A DNA stretch of 64,000 bases from Juglans regia (taxonomy: Eukaryota > Streptophyta > Magnoliopsida > Fagales > Juglandaceae), in the NCBI RefSeq assembly GCF_001411555.2, contig NC_049916.1, forward strand, positions 8,397,889 to 8,461,888, read 5' to 3'. Below are positions 59,889 through 64,000 of this stretch, piece by piece (position 1 is the stretch's first letter; every line of letters starts with the position of its first letter). Under the pieces are notes generated by a model. The model was not told the DNA's origin. It made no database searches and saw only the letters and a program-made list of their open reading frames with translations. The translations under genes and the position numbers were made by a program.

Positions 59889-62800
59889 TTTTTTTTTTTT
59901 AATTCAACTATGTATATATTCATTTCATCAACTATTCACGTGTTATATATTTTTCCTTTACAATCAAATTGTACACAGTTGCTGGAACTTCCTCTATCTA
60001 GCATTGTTCTTCATCAGACTATAAGCTTAACTTAGCCAACTAGTGACCCACTTCATTCCTTTCCCTTCTTATAAAATCAACAGTCCACTTCTTCCTTTGC
60101 TAGATCATATTCTTTATATCTTCAATGAGCTGCCCATCCCATGCTTCATTTCTGATATCAGCCCTCACAGTATCAATGACTTTTGCATCCCCTTCAAAAT
60201 CAACCACATGGAAATCCAACTCATTACATAAGCACATAGCCCTCCATAAGGGATTACATTCAGTCATAAAATGGGACCTGACATAAGCTCTACTAGCACC
60301 CATTGAAGCTAAAACATCCCCATTATAGTCCTTTATCACCATACCTATATCCATCCTCTATTGAGTTAGTACCATTGCAGCATCGAAATTAGCTTTGAAT
60401 CTATCAACATTTGGCTTCCACAGCCCCCTTCTTCAGACCACAATTCCCTTCTTTTCCTTTATTTGTTTGCTAAAATTTATCCAACGATGCATTAGCATTC
60501 TGTATCCCTACTCTAGGGCAAGAAAATTTATCTTCAAAATAAAATTTATTCCTTCTTGACCACACATTCTTCATTATTACCACCACTTTCTCTACTTTAT
60601 CTTTTGGTAGTTTTCTATACACTTCTGTCCATAGCTGTGAAAAATTTCAGCAGTTGTTCTTCCATTTATTCATAGGACTAGAGCATTTTTTGCCCACACA
60701 TCAGAGGCAGCAAGACAACTCCATAGAACATGAATGACAGATTCCTCTTCTATTTTACAGATGGGGCACCTCGAATCATCAATCACTTCCATTCTCCACA
60801 AATTGAGTCTTCAAGTTAGAATATTATTTATGGCTCTCCACATAAAGTGTTTTGCAACCCTAGGTATCTCCAGCTGCCACACCTGCCTCCACACCTTAGC
60901 CCTCTCCCCTTCCTCATATGTCCCCTCATCCCCTTTCTTTCTTTGTTGAGCTACGCATTTTTCACAAAAAAATTTCTATTTTTTTAGAAACCCCAGATCA
61001 GTTTATCTGCAACACTAGTTTTGCTAATAAGAATAGCACATATCATGTTAGCCTCTTCCTCCATAAAAATTTATTTCCCTAATTCTTCATTCCATGTTTT
61101 TCCATCTTTACCGAACAACTCATTAACCTTTGAACTAGCATTGTGGAGTTTCATAGGAGACTAGACAAAATAAGAGGTAGGATTTGGTAGCCACTTATGT
61201 CCCCAAATTTTAATGTCTTCACCATTCCCCACTCTCCACACAGCCCCCTCCCTCGCCACCTATAATGCTGACCATATACTTCTCCAAATAAATGATGGTG
61301 ACTTGCCCAACATTGCTTCCCACAACTGAGAATTCTTGAAGTATTTCTCCTTGTATATTCTAGCAACAAGTGATTATGGCTCTTTTTGTATCCTCCACCC
61401 CTACTTAGCCAACATGGCACTATTAAAATATTCCATCTCCCTAAACCCCAATCCACCAGCTGCCTTTCCTGCAACCAATTCCACTTTTTCTGATGGATAC
61501 CTCTATTCTTCTAATTTTAATTCCACCAGTACCTAGCTATTAAGGCTTCAGTGTCACTACACAACTTCTTAAGCAATCTAAATACACTCATTGTGTATGT
61601 AGGAATTGCCTAAAGGACTGCTTTTATAAGCACTTCCTTCCCAGCTTTGGACAAGAAATTATATTTCCAGATTTGAATTTTAAGCAACATCCTCTCTTTA
61701 ATGCTACGGAAAGCATTATACTTTCACTTGCCTACTACAACAAAGAGGCCCAAGTGCTTCTCATAATTATCACACACTACTACACCAGCTTCTTGAAATA
61801 TAATCTTTCTAGTCTCATCTTTTGTATTAGAGTTGAAAAATATCAATGTATTCTGCTTGTTTAACACTTGGCCAAAAGCTCTTTCATTTGCACCTAGAAT
61901 TGAGTAGACATTTTTTCATTATTCCACCATTGCTCTGCAAAAGATCACACAATCGTCAGCAAATAAAATGTGGTTCAACCTAGTCCCTCCTCTAACTGCT
62001 ATAGTCCCCCTTATAACTCCTATACTCTCTGATTTAATCATGAGTTGGGTAAGACCCTCATCACAAATTATAAACAGGTAAGGGGATATTGGATCTCTTT
62101 GCGTCAATCCTTTTGAAGGAACAATAACCTTTCTAAGTACTCCATTCACCAACACATTTTAGCTCACAGTCGAGACACATTTCATGATCAGGATCACCAT
62201 TTTTTCACCAAACCCCAATCTCCTCATCATTCCCTCAAGAAAAGGCCACTCCACCCCATCATAGGCCTTTGACATATCCAGTTTAATAGTCATGCTTCCT
62301 ACCCTCCCTTTCTGCTTTGTCTTCATGGTATGTAACATTTCATACGCAATCATTATATTGTCTATGATCAGCCTGTTGGGATTGAATGCACTCTAGTTTG
62401 AGGAGATAATCTCAGACAACACTTTTTTGATTTTGTTAGCCAACACCTTGGTGATTAATTTATACAACAAGTTGCATAAACTAATTGGTCTAAACTCCAT
62501 CACAGATTTGGGGGCCTTCACCTTTGGTATCAAAGCTATATTTGTTTGGTTAACTCCCTGCCCTATTTCATATTCTTTCATAAAATTCCAGAACAGCACT
62601 GCATATTTCCTTCCCTACAATTCCCTAATGGCTTTGCTAAAACCTTGCCTCAAAACCATCTAGACTAAGGGATTTCAAAGCTAATATTTACTCAGCTTTA
62701 AATTCCCTCTCCAACCCCACCATCATTCCTTTTGTTATCCTTTTTTTCAGTCGCCATTGCACACTCATTTAACTCAGTTGTAGAATGATGTGATGAACTA

Positions 62801-63060
62801 TATATCCCAGAGAAATGGTTCCAAAAAGCCTCCTCCACCTCTCCCTCTTCTTTTACCTCCTTCCCCTCTGAGTTAACAATCTTAGTTATCACATTTTTCT
62901 TCATTCTCTAGTTTGCACATGCATGGAAAAATTTTATATTTTTATCCCCTTGTTGCAGCCAATGCCTCTTTGCCCTTTGTTTCCACCATAAGTTATCTTG
63001 GTCTAACAGAATGCCCAACTCCCACTTTCAACAGAATGTGGTGCAACACTGAATCGTCAG
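59889..63060 (-). mobile_element. LINE of a second family with RNase H domain
   Basis: Poly-T at 59889-59902 marks the 3' end. On the minus strand from 5' to 3': linker (KQRAKRHWLQQGDKNIKFF, about 62900-62990), insertion-prone segment, RT entry (TNIALIPKVKAPKSVMEFRP, 62480-62545), RT core ([20 protein letters not shown], 62230-62295; LTQRDPISPYLF, 62065-62110; LNHILFADDCVIF, 61935-61975), zinc-binding region (61150-61480 and 60650-60900), and C-terminal RNase H (60100-60354: MDIGMVIKDYNGDVLASMGA, AIW-type ECNPLWRAM, DFEGDAKVI). Frameshifted. The endonuclease is absent (5' truncated near 63000-63060). Confidence 0.85.
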
Positions 63061-64000
63061 AGACCCTATCTCTTCGACTTTATACATCTAATTATGTTAT
63101 CATTTTCTCTGAACAAGGATATAGAGATAATGGACATAGAAATCTCCAACAAATGTGTCAAAACGGCTGCTTGCAATATCCCATTCCTTTCAATCCACTT
63201 CTTGGAAAATAACAAGGATTCAAACTATTGGTCCATTGCCCATTGTTTTTTTAATTGCTGTAAACACTGTAACGAGTATTTGTTCGGAGCATCTCGCCTC
63301 CTTCTCTTGTACTGCTGTTTTTAATCTAATACGAGTTCGCTTGTTAAAAAAAATAATTTATAACATTTTAATGATTTGATGTGATATGTCAAATATATTT
63401 TATAATAAAAATTCAAGATCTAACATAAGATTTTGTACGCCTAGTCTTATTAATAATTTCGATATCACTTTATAAAAATATTAAATAATATACTTTAATG
63501 GTGAAAAGCGTATTTTAAGAAAGAACAAAAAAAAAAAAAAAAAACAAAGTCTATAATTTTATTTTTTATTTTTTTATATATATCAATGACATTTCATTCA
63601 AGCAAACATTACATATGTTTATCTATCCACATAACTTGTGAAATAATATCTTGAAAGGAATTCCCAGATAAAGCACTGATAAAGAATGCAGGAGTATGAT
63701 AAAGAACTTTAGGACTTTGAACAAATTATTTACAAGCTTCAGTTATTAAAATATCAAATATGGTGCATGGCAGCCTATATTTTGATTTTTTCTAAATTAA
63801 ATTTAACAGCAATTAGTGTATTTACTCACCAACTTATGAGTAATAAAATTAATAATTCTCTTCCTAACTTTCCAAATTTTTTTAATCATTTTTTTCCCTT
63901 TTATTGATTAGGTTAATTTAGGTACATCTCCACCATATTCCTCATGATCTTTCATAGCACTCTCATAGCTTTCATTTATAATTTATTAACTTACTTATAA
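63061..64000. other. Right end of window, no gene recognised
   Basis: AT-rich with an A run at 63527-63544 and T runs. A possible start of further LINE or intergenic DNA. No coding similarity was recognised. Confidence 0.45.

Overview
This is a TE-rich stretch of plant nuclear DNA, almost certainly from a eudicot tree or shrub. It has intron-bearing genes with GT-AG junctions, Ty1/copia and Ty3/gypsy retrotransposons, L1-type LINEs, hAT elements and many small AT-rich Tourist-like MITEs. The MITE type (repeated gagatgagatgag/tccaaacgagccc ends) reminds me of Fagales genomes, but that is memory only and the sequence does not prove it. There are no RNA genes, CRISPR arrays or bacterial features.

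Only two host genes can be supported, both on the minus strand. (1) The 5' part of nucleoporin NUP155 lies at 7931-21210. Three exons encode the first 152 residues. Intron 1 is 10.2 kb and the rest of the gene should lie beyond the left edge. (2) A complete five-exon gene at 52527-59026 encodes a 358-residue, four-TM RING-H2 E3 ubiquitin ligase of the At1g12760/At4g11680 type. Intron 1 is 4.5 kb and is full of LINE and MITE DNA.

Layout: 1-7147 is a gypsy remnant split by a 5.9-kb copia element (TSD gcctt), which itself carries a 687-bp non-autonomous hAT (8-bp TSD). 7148-21051 is NUP155 exons and introns, filled by LINEs in both orientations, LINE tails, a second non-autonomous hAT and MITEs. 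21.2-21.5 kb is the NUP155 leader and promoter side. 21.5-28.6 kb is intergenic AT-rich repeats with two clear tandem duplications. 28.7-41.45 kb is a nested hAT complex: hAT-A (TSD attcttgg) is split inside its BED finger by hAT-B (TSD ggtccatt/ggtctatt), and hAT-B is split by a 2.1-kb solo LTR (TSD gaaaa); a further LTR-like block sits in hAT-A. 43.28-48.40 kb is a second copia element (TSD gcatt). 48.7-51.5 kb holds MITEs and a decayed LINE. 52.5-59.3 kb is the RING gene. 59.9-63.1 kb is another LINE family with a C-terminal RNase H domain.

All transposon reading frames seen are broken by stops or frameshifts, so nothing here looks autonomous today. I found no convincing new biological system. 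The best material is the stratigraphy: at least ten insertion events with target-site duplications readable by eye, which give a relative order of events, and a bias of intronic LINE pieces toward the sense strand of the two host genes.
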